Of a DNA stretch of 12,044 bases, positions 1 through 7,057 are shown in pieces. Within the stretch, counting starts at the first letter, position 1, and each line of letters opens with the position of its first letter. The translations under genes and the position numbers were made by a program. The stretch is from an uncultured Lysobacteraceae bacterium (GTDB lineage Bacteria; Pseudomonadota; Gammaproteobacteria; Xanthomonadales; Rhodanobacteraceae). Where the stretch lies: assembly GCA_946482585.1 (NCBI GenBank), contig CAMLSI010000113.1:1-12044 (forward strand), in the 5' to 3' direction. The notes under the pieces are model-generated. The model had not been told where the DNA came from, ran no database searches, and saw nothing but the letters and a program-made list of their open reading frames with translations.

Positions 1-1
1 C

Positions 2-3000
2 GCGCCGCTCGAAGCGCTCGTGGCGCGCGGTGTGCCCGAGCCGAAAACGACGCCGCCCTATGACTACTACAAGACGACCTACGCTTACGACAATGTGGGC
101 CGCATCCTTTCGGCCTCGTTTCCGGGCAAGGGCACCACGACCTACAGCTACGACGGTCTGGAGTCGACTACGGTGGACGCCAACGGGCATACCACGGTCA
201 CGCTGAGGGATGCGCGCGGCGAAGTGGTCAAGACGCGCCGCGGCGTCGGCACGCCGGAAGAAACGACCTATCGCTACGTCTACGAACCGTTCGGCGCGCT
301 CCGCCACGGCACGAACCTGTTGAGCGCATCCGTCGGGCAGAACGGGCGTGAACTGCACTGGAACGAACACGGCCTGCTCGAAAGCAGCAACGACGCGGAA
401 ACCGGCTACACCAGCTATACCTACAACGGCCTGCTGGACCTCGAAACGCGCACGAACGCGAACGGCGACGTCTGGCGCATCGAGAGCCGCGATGCGTCGG
501 GCCGTCCCGTCGATACGAGCGTCACCGGTTCCACGGGGCTCGTGCGCTCGCGTACGCACATCGACTATGCGCCGGCAGCCGATGTGCCGGTGGACAAGTC
601 GCCCGGTGCGATCTCGCAGGTCATCCGCACGGATTTCGAGACCGCGGTCGGCGGCGTGCAGACCGCGCTCGAATATTTTTACGACGACCTCGGACGGATC
701 AAGCGGCAGACCTATACGATGCCCGGCGAAGTCCCGCGCACGGCGGACACGCTCGCTGTCGACTACGACTACGACTCCGCCGGCCGCCTCAGGCACGTGA
801 CCTATCCGAAGCTGGCCGGGCAATCCTCCGCCGTCGCCGTCGAGTACCGCTATGACGATCTGCACGACCTGTCGCTGCGGGAAGTGGTCACGTACCCTGG
901 CGCCGAATTGCTGTGGCGCGTAGACACAACCGACCTTCAGAACCGCCCCGATCAGTTCACGACGGGCGACGGCGCGGTCGAGACGAACCATTACACGGCC
1001 GACGGTGCGCTGGACATGGTGACCGTCAAAGCCGGCTCAGCCGCCGCCGATCCGTACCTGAGCGTCTTGAATTTCAACTACGACCCTGTAGGCAACCTCA
1101 AAGGTCGCTATCGATCTGCCGGCCCGTCGATGCAACTCGAAGAGTTCTCCTACGATGCGTTGAATCGGCTGCATGGCAGGCAGGTCTACAACCAGTTCGA
1201 CCCAATTTTTAACATCCCGATCGGAGCGCCGATTGCGAAACGAGCCTACGACTACGACAAGCTCGGCAACCGTCTCGGCGGCCAGCGCGAGTACGACGCG
1301 CTGCATCCGACGCGCCTGACCAAGGACGTCAACGGCATGAGCCTCGCCTACGACGCGATCGGCAATGTCACGCATCGCGCGACCGGGCTGATCGCCGATC
1401 CGGTGCAGGACATCGCCTATAACGACATGAATCTGCCGTCGACGATCACCGGTGCGCCGGGCAAGGTGCTTGCGAGGTTCCTCTACGGCCCGCACGGTGA
1501 AGTCCTGCGCACGTCGCGTGACACGTCGCAGGTCGACAACGTGACTACCGCGTTTCCGGGCCTGTACGAGCGCGTGACGCCGGCGAATTCGAGCCCCATC
1601 GTGCATCGCTTCAAGGTGAAGGCACGCGGCCGCGACGTCGCGATCCTGTCGTACGACGAAGCGCGCAGCACCGGGACGCTCAGCGCGAAGCCGACGGTCT
1701 TTCCGCACTACGATCATCTCGGCTCGGTCGACATCGCGACCCACCGGGCGCCAGGCGCCGCGGTGGCGGAAGTCAAGACGCTGCGCAGCTACGACGCTTT
1801 CGGTCGGCTGAGGTATACGGACTGGGCCAACGACAGTACGGTGATCCTGACCAACTCCTCGACGCGCCTCGGCGGTTACAGTGGCCACGAGGACGAGCCG
1901 AACCTGAGCCTCGTGCACATGGGCGGCCGCGTCTACGATCCGATCGCCGAGCGCTTCCTCAGCGTCGATCCGCTCGCCGCGCCAGGGACGAACGGCTACA
2001 GCTACGCGTCGAACAATCCGACCAGCCGTATCGATCCCAACGGTTTCGAGGATGAGGGCGCTGGCGGCTGGTCGCCGCCGCTGGCGGATCCGCCGCCGGC
2101 GCCGACCGGCCCCAACATGAGCTGCTGGCCCGGCGATTGCGGCTCGCACGGCGGCGAGAGCAGCAACGCATCGGTCTGCGGCAGCAGCTGCCGCAAGGCC
2201 TGGCGCGAGTACCACCGCAGGGAGGAACTCCGTCGGCGCGATGCGCAGATGCGCGCCGAACACGCGGCCGTAAACCTGGGCGGCGCCATCGACCTGCACG
2301 GATCGAAAGCCGGCGGCACGGCGGCGCCGAGTACGTCGCAGGGAACCGCATCTGCGGGAATCAACGGCGGTGCACCCAGCGGCGGTAGGGGGCTCACCGA
2401 TTACGACAGGATGTATTGCAACCATGGATGCACCCCAGAGAAGTACGAGGAGGGGCGCCGCATCTGGGGCCAGCTCAACGAATCGCTCAATACGGTCACC
2501 GGGTACTGGATGACGATATGGAGTGTTCCTGCCTCGCTCGCAGGAGGCGCGGTGGTGGTAGGGTCCGCGCAGAAGGCTGCACTCGGTGGCGCGCTGGCGG
2601 GATGGAACAACGCAGCTGCGCAGGCGCGGAACAACAACCCGACACTCGATATGCGGCAGGTCGGCGCCAGTACGGTCGTGGGCTATGGCGGCACATTGCT
2701 CGGCGGCGCGTTGATGGGAGGCGGAGGGCCGTTCGCCTGGAGCAAGGACGCACCGCTGGCAGAAAACATGTTCAAGTTCGTTGCAGCCCAGCCGTTCTTC
2801 CTGAGCTACGGCACCGTGTCGAGTTCGTGGCTGGCTTACGTCAACGGCAGCTCGCCGAAGGCGGAAACGGAACGCGCTGCCTGGGATTCCGGTTGGGGCA
2901 TGACGAAGGCGCTCGGCCTCAACGTTGCGGGCGCATATCTCGAGCCCCTCCAGCCGGGTCAACCCGCCAATGGGGCCATTTCCACCACCTTGAACGTCCC

Positions 3001-3049
3001 GTGGAATCTGCTCATGAACCAGCAATTCCCGCAATCGACACCGAAGTAG
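2..3049 (+). CDS. RHS/YD-repeat protein with unrecognised C-terminal tip (5' end outside window)
   Basis: The reading frame is open to the left edge, so the N-terminus is missing. Residues are numbered from the in-frame GTG at 20. Residues about 15-560 carry many YD-type repeats, such as YDNVGR, YDDLGR, YDSAGR, YDALNR and YDKLGN, which in this family build a hollow beta-cocoon. Residues 563-676 are the RHS-associated core: HYDHLGSV at 563-570, YDPIAERFLS at 639-648, then DPNG at 672-675. Known RHS proteins are polymorphic toxins or wall-associated proteins that enclose and release a C-terminal effector. The last 333 residues are that variable part. They match no toxin family I know, hold six cysteines, and then two Gly-rich hydrophobic stretches near 829-862 and 881-903. 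GC falls in this part. No same-strand partner gene follows; a convergent ATPase gene ends 48 bases downstream. Toxin function is inferred from architecture only. Confidence 0.9.
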   Translation, partial: APLEALVARGVPEPKTTPPYDYYKTTYAYDNVGRILSASFPGKGTTTYSYDGLESTTVDANGHTTVTLRDARGEVVKTRRGVGTPEETTYRYVYEPFGALRHGTNLLSASVGQNGRELHWNEHGLLESSNDAETGYTSYTYNGLLDLETRTNANGDVWRIESRDASGRPVDTSVTGSTGLVRSRTHIDYAPAADVPVDKSPGAISQVIRTDFETAVGGVQTALEYFYDDLGRIKRQTYTMPGEVPRTADTLAVDYDYDSAGRLRHVTYPKLAGQSSAVAVEYRYDDLHDLSLREVVTYPGAELLWRVDTTDLQNRPDQFTTGDGAVETNHYTADGALDMVTVKAGSAAADPYLSVLNFNYDPVGNLKGRYRSAGPSMQLEEFSYDALNRLHGRQVYNQFDPIFNIPIGAPIAKRAYDYDKLGNRLGGQREYDALHPTRLTKDVNGMSLAYDAIGNVTHRATGLIADPVQDIAYNDMNLPSTITGAPGKVLARFLYGPHGEVLRTSRDTSQVDNVTTAFPGLYERVTPANSSPIVHRFKVKARGRDVAILSYDEARSTGTLSAKPTVFPHYDHLGSVDIATHRAPGAAVAEVKTLRSYDAFGRLRYTDWANDSTVILTNSSTRLGGYSGHEDEPNLSLVHMGGRVYDPIAERFLSVDPLAAPGTNGYSYASNNPTSRIDPNGFEDEGAGGWSPPLADPPPAPTGPNMSCWPGDCGSHGGESSNASVCGSSCRKAWREYHRREELRRRDAQMRAEHAAVNLGGAIDLHGSKAGGTAAPSTSQGTASAGINGGAPSGGRGLTDYDRMYCNHGCTPEKYEEGRRIWGQLNESLNTVTGYWMTIWSVPASLAGGAVVVGSAQKAALGGALAGWNNAAAQARNNNPTLDMRQVGASTVVGYGGTLLGGALMGGGGPFAWSKDAPLAENMFKFVAAQPFFLSYGTVSSSWLAYVNGSSPKAETERAAWDSGWGMTKALGLNVAGAYLEPLQPGQPANGAISTTLNVPWNLLMNQQFPQSTPK

Positions 3050-3061
3050 CAGCACGGCACG

Positions 3062-3087
3062 CGGCGCGCCCCATGAGGGGCGCGCCG
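3062..3087. terminator. Perfect 11-bp hairpin between convergent genes
   Basis: An 11-bp perfect inverted repeat with an ATGA loop (stem arms 3062-3072 and 3077-3087) fills about half of the 48 bases between the stop of the RHS gene and the stop of the convergent ATPase gene. Its position suggests a shared, two-way transcription stop. Neither side has a T run, so it may instead protect 3' ends or work with Rho. Confidence 0.5.
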
Positions 3088-3097
3088 GTCGCGCAGC

Positions 3098-4261
3098 TTA
3101 GGGCCAGACCGGCTCGTCGAGCAGCCCCTGGCCGATCACGCGCGTTTCGCCGTACTCGCGCCGCAATTCGATCGCGACGAGTTCCGCCGCGTCTTCGACC
3201 GCGGCGACGAGCTTCGGCGCATGGCTGATGATCCAGATCTGACTGCGCTTCGACGCGGCGACGATCTGGCGCGCCAGCGGTTTGAGTAGATCCGGATGCA
3301 GACTTTGTTCGGGCTCGTTGAGTACGAGCAGCTCCGGCGGCCGCGGACTCATGAGCGCGGCGAGGAGGCACAGATAACGCAGCGTGCCGTCGGAGAGTTC
3401 GGTGGCGTGCAGCGGCCGCAGCAATCCTTCGACCTCGAGTCCGACTTCGAGCCGCGCGTCGTCGCCGAGGACGACGATGCGCGAGCCGGGAAATGCATCG
3501 TCGACGGCCTGCTGCAGCGCCTGGGCATCGCCGATCTCGATGATGGTCTGTAGCGCCGCGGCAAGATCGCGGCCGTCTTCGGCCAGCACCGCGGTCTGCA
3601 CGCTGATCCGCGGCTGGCGCAGCTGGCTGTCGGCGTCGGTGCGGAAACCGTCATAGAAACGCCAGCTGCGCAGCCGCTCGCGCAGCGCGAAGATTTCCGG
3701 AAAACGCTGCGGTTCGGAGAGCTCCGACAACACCGAACGCGCCGCGTCCACGCGAAAGCCGAGCCGTTGCCATTCGCCGTCGGCATCGCGCAACTGTGTG
3801 GCCGCACCTTCGCGTTCGAGCCAGGTATTGCCCTTGCGTTGCGGCGGTGCCTGCCAGACGTACTCGGCTTTGACTTCGGGGTCGAGCCGGAAACGCGAGG
3901 GCTGCGTCACCGGATTGCCGCCGGCCGGCAGCCCGAGCTCGATGCGATAGGCGACATCGTCGGCGGCGAAGCCGAACGCAATCCGCAGCGGCTGGCGCCG
4001 GACCGTGCCCTGAGGCGCGACCCCCCGTTTCTGCTGGCTGCGCGTGTCGGCGGGGCCGGCCCATTGCAGCGACGGAATGCCGCCTTCGTTCGCGATCGCC
4101 TCGGCGAGCCGTCCGTGGGCCGCCACCTGCAGCAGCCGCAGCGCGCGATAGAGGTTCGACTTGCCGCTGCCGTTGGCACCGGTGACGAGTGTCAACGGCT
4201 CGAGCCTGAGCTTCAGATCGCGCAGCGAACGGTAGTTGGCGACGGCGAAGGTGTGCAGCAT
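3098..4261 (-). CDS. RecF/SMC-like predicted ATPase (AAA_21/COG4637 type)
   Basis: This 387-residue protein is a single-chain ATPase of the ABC/SMC-like AAA_21 type. It starts MLHTFAVANYRSL, the usual opening of RecF-like ATPases. Walker A is GANGSGKS at 28-35. An ABC-signature-like SDGTLRYL lies at 290-297. Walker B is LLVLNEPEQSLHP at about 311-323, with Asn315 where most relatives have Asp, followed by Glu316. A switch histidine, ISHAP, is at 345-349. The frame stays open upstream for 93 more codons, but homology begins at this ATG. No Shine-Dalgarno is visible, and a CACAAT box (4269-4274) lies only 7 bases before the ATG, so the mRNA could be leaderless. The gene is separated from upstream gap by a strong terminator and is probably transcribed alone. 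Relatives occur alone or in defence and DNA-repair settings. No nuclease or other partner is seen, so the cellular role is unknown. Confidence 0.85.
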   Translation of the reverse strand: MLHTFAVANYRSLRDLKLRLEPLTLVTGANGSGKSNLYRALRLLQVAAHGRLAEAIANEGGIPSLQWAGPADTRSQQKRGVAPQGTVRRQPLRIAFGFAADDVAYRIELGLPAGGNPVTQPSRFRLDPEVKAEYVWQAPPQRKGNTWLEREGAATQLRDADGEWQRLGFRVDAARSVLSELSEPQRFPEIFALRERLRSWRFYDGFRTDADSQLRQPRISVQTAVLAEDGRDLAAALQTIIEIGDAQALQQAVDDAFPGSRIVVLGDDARLEVGLEVEGLLRPLHATELSDGTLRYLCLLAALMSPRPPELLVLNEPEQSLHPDLLKPLARQIVAASKRSQIWIISHAPKLVAAVEDAAELVAIELRREYGETRVIGQGLLDEPVWP

Positions 4262-4418
4262 GCGGACGATTGTGCCCGAACCGCTCCGCGCGTTGCGGCT
4301 CGTCGCGACCGGCGAGCCGCGTTCACCGCTTGCATCTCGCGGTCGACGGCGTCGAATGACGCAGGCTGGGTTGTGTCGTTCACTGCAACCCACGTTTCCA
4401 CCCGTCCTGAAAACGAAA

Positions 4419-4444
4419 ACGCCCGCGCCTTCCGGCGCGGGCGT
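4419..4444 (-). terminator. Rho-independent terminator of gap
   Basis: An 11-bp perfect GC-rich stem (arms 4419-4429 and 4434-4444) closes a four-base loop that reads GGAA on the minus strand, a GNRA-type tetraloop. On the minus strand it runs into TTTCGTTTTC, completing a T-rich tail. It begins 23 bases after the gap stop codon and has the classic intrinsic terminator form in this direction only, which argues against read-through into the ATPase gene. Confidence 0.9.
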
Positions 4445-4467
4445 CGAGTTCACCGCGGTCGCGAGAC

Positions 4468-5481
4468 CTACTTCGCGGCCATCAGCGCGAGCGTCATGTC
4501 GAGCATGCGATTGGAGAAGCCCCACTCGTTGTCGTACCACGAGCAGACCTTCACGAGCGTGCCGCCCATGACCTTGGTCAGCGTGGCATCGTAGATCGAC
4601 GAGCGCGGATCATGGTTGAAGTCGACCGACACCAGCGGCGCCTTGTTGAAGCCGAGGATGCCCTTGAGTGCGCCTTCGGAAGCGTCTTTCACGATCTGGT
4701 CGATTTCCGCGTTCGTCGTCGCGCGCTTGGCGACGAACGAAAGATCGACGACCGAGACGTTGATCGTCGGCACACGCATCGCGAAGCCGTCGAGCTTGCC
4801 GTTGAGTTCCGGCAGTACCAGGCCGACGGCCGCGGCCGCGCCGGTCTTGGTCGGAATCTGCGACTGCGTCGCCGAACGCGCGCGGCGCAGGTCGGAGTGA
4901 TAGACGTCGGTCAGCACCTGGTCGTTGGTGTAGGCGTGGATCGTCGTCATCAGGCCGTGCTCGATGCCGATCTTCTCGTGCAGCACCTTGGCCAGCGGCG
5001 CGAGGCAGTTGGTCGTGCACGAGGCGTTGGAGATGACTTCGTGCGAGGCCTTGAGCTGGTCGTGGTTGACGCCGTAGACGAAGGTGCCGTCGACGTCGCT
5101 GCCGCCCGGCGCGGAAATGATGACTTTCTTCGCGCCGCCGGCGAGATGGGCGCCGGCCTTGGCCTTGGTCGTGAACAGGCCGGTGCACTCGAGTACCACG
5201 TCGACGCCGTGGGCGCCCCAGGGCAGCTTGGCCGGATCGCGCTCGGCGAACACCTTGATGCGGTCGCCCTTGACGATGAGCTCGCCGCCGTCGACGGCCA
5301 CGTCGAACGGGAACTTGCCGTGCGCGGTGTCGTAGCGGGTCAGGTGCGCATTGGTTTCGGCATCGCCCAGGTCGTTGATCGCGACGATCTGGATTTCCTG
5401 GTTGCGGCCGGCTTCGTACAGCGCACGCAGAACGTTGCGGCCGATACGGCCGTAGCCGTTGATGGCAACTTTCACCGCCAT
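4468..5481 (-). CDS. gap: Glyceraldehyde-3-phosphate dehydrogenase, type I
   Basis: This enzyme oxidises and phosphorylates glyceraldehyde 3-phosphate to 1,3-bisphosphoglycerate with NAD+ as a cytosolic homotetramer in glycolysis, and runs backwards in gluconeogenesis. At 337 residues it has the normal length. The Rossmann nucleotide loop NGYGRIGR is at 8-15. Asp37 in the NDLGD segment fits NAD rather than NADP preference. The active-site block SNASCTTNC places catalytic Cys155, with His182 in HAYTND as the base. The phosphate-site segment IPTKTGA is at 209-215, and the C-terminal SWYDNEWG signature is at 314-321. The start is supported by AGGAG at 5490-5494, eight bases before the ATG. The gene is divergent from the sigma-factor cluster and has its own terminator, so it looks monocistronic. 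Nothing is missing or unusual in the protein. Confidence 0.98.
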   Translation of the reverse strand: MAVKVAINGYGRIGRNVLRALYEAGRNQEIQIVAINDLGDAETNAHLTRYDTAHGKFPFDVAVDGGELIVKGDRIKVFAERDPAKLPWGAHGVDVVLECTGLFTTKAKAGAHLAGGAKKVIISAPGGSDVDGTFVYGVNHDQLKASHEVISNASCTTNCLAPLAKVLHEKIGIEHGLMTTIHAYTNDQVLTDVYHSDLRRARSATQSQIPTKTGAAAAVGLVLPELNGKLDGFAMRVPTINVSVVDLSFVAKRATTNAEIDQIVKDASEGALKGILGFNKAPLVSVDFNHDPRSSIYDATLTKVMGGTLVKVCSWYDNEWGFSNRMLDMTLALMAAK

Positions 5482-5527
5482 GGTGAGGGCTCCTGAAAGG
5501 GTGGGGGGATGAACGAAAAGACACGGG

Positions 5528-5533
5528 ATTGTA
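5528..5533 (-). promoter_or_regulatory. Candidate extended -10 promoter of gap
   Basis: On the minus strand this reads TGC-TACAAT, an extended -10 element with five of six matches to TATAAT. It lies about 46 bases upstream of the gap start codon and would give a short leader. I see no good -35 hexamer at 17 bases, as is common for extended -10 promoters. The box lies inside a short inverted repeat, GATTG-TAG-CAATC (5527-5539), which might bind a regulator or might be chance. Confidence 0.45.
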
Positions 5534-5675
5534 GCAATCGTCGCGGCGCGGCGCCCGGCATATGGCCCCCGGGTGCGTCGTGACGGCCCGGCCGGAGCCG
5601 CCTGCAGCCGCGGCCGCGACCGGCTACCGTTGGCGCCGTGCTAACCGAATCCGCCCTGGCGGCATCCATGCGGCC

Positions 5676-6245
5676 ATGACAGTCGACGACGAACGGGTCG
5701 CCCGAGCCCGCAATGGAGATCGCGATGCGTTCCGGCGCCTGGTCGAGGGCGAGACGCGTCCGTTGTATGCCGTGGCCGCGCGCATCACGCGCGACGCCGC
5801 GCTGGCCGAAGACGCGGTGCAGGAAGCGCTGCTCAACGCCTGGCGCCATCTCGGCGATTTCGACGGTCGCGCGAACTTCAAGACCTGGCTGCACCGGATT
5901 ACGGTCAATGCGGCATTGGAACAACTGCGCCGCCGAAGCGGTCGCGAGCAGTTCCTGTCCGACGCGGCCAATGCCGAGGACGGCGCCGAGGATTTCCTGG
6001 CAGCGCATGCGGACGAACTTCCCGGACCGGAGCAGCTCGCCGGCGGCCAGGAGATCGGACGCCGGGTCCAGGTACAGCTCGACCGCATGACGCACCTGGA
6101 GCGCAGCGCCTTCGTGCTGCGCCATCACGAGGGCCAGTCGCTGGAGGAGATCTGCGGCGTGCTGGCGATCAATGTTTCCGCCTGCAAGCAGGCCATCTTC
6201 CGCGCCGTGCGCAAGCTTCGCGGCGCGCTGGAACCGCTGAGGTAA
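5676..6245 (+). CDS. ECF-type RNA polymerase sigma factor (sigma-70 family)
   Basis: A 189-residue alternative sigma factor with only regions 2 and 4, as in the ECF group. Region 2 spans about 18-88: it contains the acidic EDAVQEALLNAWRHL segment at 45-59, which in this family contacts core polymerase, and the FKTWLHRITVN segment at 68-78, typical of -10 recognition. A variable acidic linker (about 92-125) leads to region 4 at 128-184, with LERSAFVLRHHEGQSLEEI and a helix-turn-helix around 153-182 for -35 binding. The frame is open back to an ATG at 5562, which would add 38 residues of Pro/Ala-rich sequence. I prefer the ATG at 5676 because family homology starts right after it, although neither start has a strong ribosome site. 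The next gene follows after three bases and encodes its likely membrane antagonist, the usual arrangement for ECF pairs. The target promoter cannot be read from this sequence. Confidence 0.93.
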   Translation: MTVDDERVARARNGDRDAFRRLVEGETRPLYAVAARITRDAALAEDAVQEALLNAWRHLGDFDGRANFKTWLHRITVNAALEQLRRRSGREQFLSDAANAEDGAEDFLAAHADELPGPEQLAGGQEIGRRVQVQLDRMTHLERSAFVLRHHEGQSLEEICGVLAINVSACKQAIFRAVRKLRGALEPLR

Positions 6246-6248
6246 GCG

Positions 6249-7046
6249 ATGGATACGATCCGTGACGCCGACCTGATTCTCTACCACTATCGCGACGGCC
6301 TGTCGGCGGCCGACTGCGCCGCGATCGAGCGCGCGCTGGCCGGCTCCGCCGTGCTGCGCGCACGCTACGACACACTGCTCGCGACCCTCGGCGCGGTCGA
6401 CGCGCAGCCGGTGCCGGAAGCCGAGGCCGGTTTCGAGCAGCGCCTGTGGCAGCGATGGGAGCAGCAGGCCGCAGCCGATCCCGCGTCCGACCGGCGTCAT
6501 GCGGCGAGTCCGCGCGCCGAGCCTCGCGAACGCCATCGCGCCCGCGTGCGGCCGTTGCTGCGCTACACCGGTACGGCGTTCGCGCTGGTCGCGGCGCTCG
6601 GCGTGGGTTTCCTGCTGGGGCGCCAGCCTTCCGGTCCGGAGCGCCCGGGCGGCACGAATCCGCCGACGATGCTCGCGAAACACGACATGGCCGCGCGCGT
6701 GCTCGACGCCTACGTCACTGCGCATCTGCGCGAAACCGAAGGCGTGGTGCTGACCGCGGTCAACAGCGACAACGCGGCGCTGCTCGAGAGCAACCGCGAA
6801 CTCGCCGCGGGCCTGCTCGAATCGAATCGCCTCTACGCCCAGGCCGCGGCGCGTGCGGGCAATCCGCGTCTTGCGAATTTCCTGCAGCAGCTCGAACCGC
6901 TGCTGATCGAGCTGGCTAACCCGGCGCCCGCTGACCCCATCCAAGGTTCCGACGGCTTGCGCGACTACGTCGACAAGACCGATCTGCTGTTCCAGCTGCG
7001 CGCGACACAGGCGCGCATGGAATCGCAGCGACCGACCTCGATCTGA
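6249..7046 (+). CDS. Single-pass membrane anti-sigma-like protein
   Basis: A 265-residue protein with the topology of a transmembrane anti-sigma factor: a cytosolic part of about 100 residues, one membrane span at about 104-124 (LLRYTGTAFALVAALGVGFL), and a C-terminal domain of about 140 residues likely in the periplasm. The segment YHYRDGLSAADCAAIERAL at 12-30 resembles the start of the anti-sigma domain, but the usual zinc pattern (His, then CxxC) is absent; Cys23 is the only cysteine. The outer part holds heptad-like, helix-prone sequence with LLESNRELAAGLLESNR at 178-194, an internal duplication of LLESNR that suggests a coiled coil. The start is supported by GAGG at 6239-6242, six bases upstream and inside the end of the sigma gene, so translation is probably coupled. 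Assignment rests on topology, gene order and faint N-terminal similarity; direct homology is weak. Confidence 0.7.
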   Translation: MDTIRDADLILYHYRDGLSAADCAAIERALAGSAVLRARYDTLLATLGAVDAQPVPEAEAGFEQRLWQRWEQQAAADPASDRRHAASPRAEPRERHRARVRPLLRYTGTAFALVAALGVGFLLGRQPSGPERPGGTNPPTMLAKHDMAARVLDAYVTAHLRETEGVVLTAVNSDNAALLESNRELAAGLLESNRLYAQAAARAGNPRLANFLQQLEPLLIELANPAPADPIQGSDGLRDYVDKTDLLFQLRATQARMESQRPTSI

Positions 7047-7057
7047 CGGAGTTTACG

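Noticed and set aside
1037..3055. A 672-codon open frame on the minus strand opposite the RHS gene
   Set aside because: The plus strand encodes clear YD repeats and an RHS core across this region. The antisense product is Arg/Val-rich and unrecognisable.
4262..4540. Longer 480-residue form of the ATPase starting at 4540
   Set aside because: The extra 93 codons run through the gap terminator and into the gap coding region and have no family similarity; the protein family starts at the ATG at 4261.
5472..6944. A 490-codon open frame on the minus strand opposite the sigma and anti-sigma-like genes
   Set aside because: It overlaps a well-supported sigma factor gene and the start of gap, and has no domain of its own; it is a codon-bias shadow.
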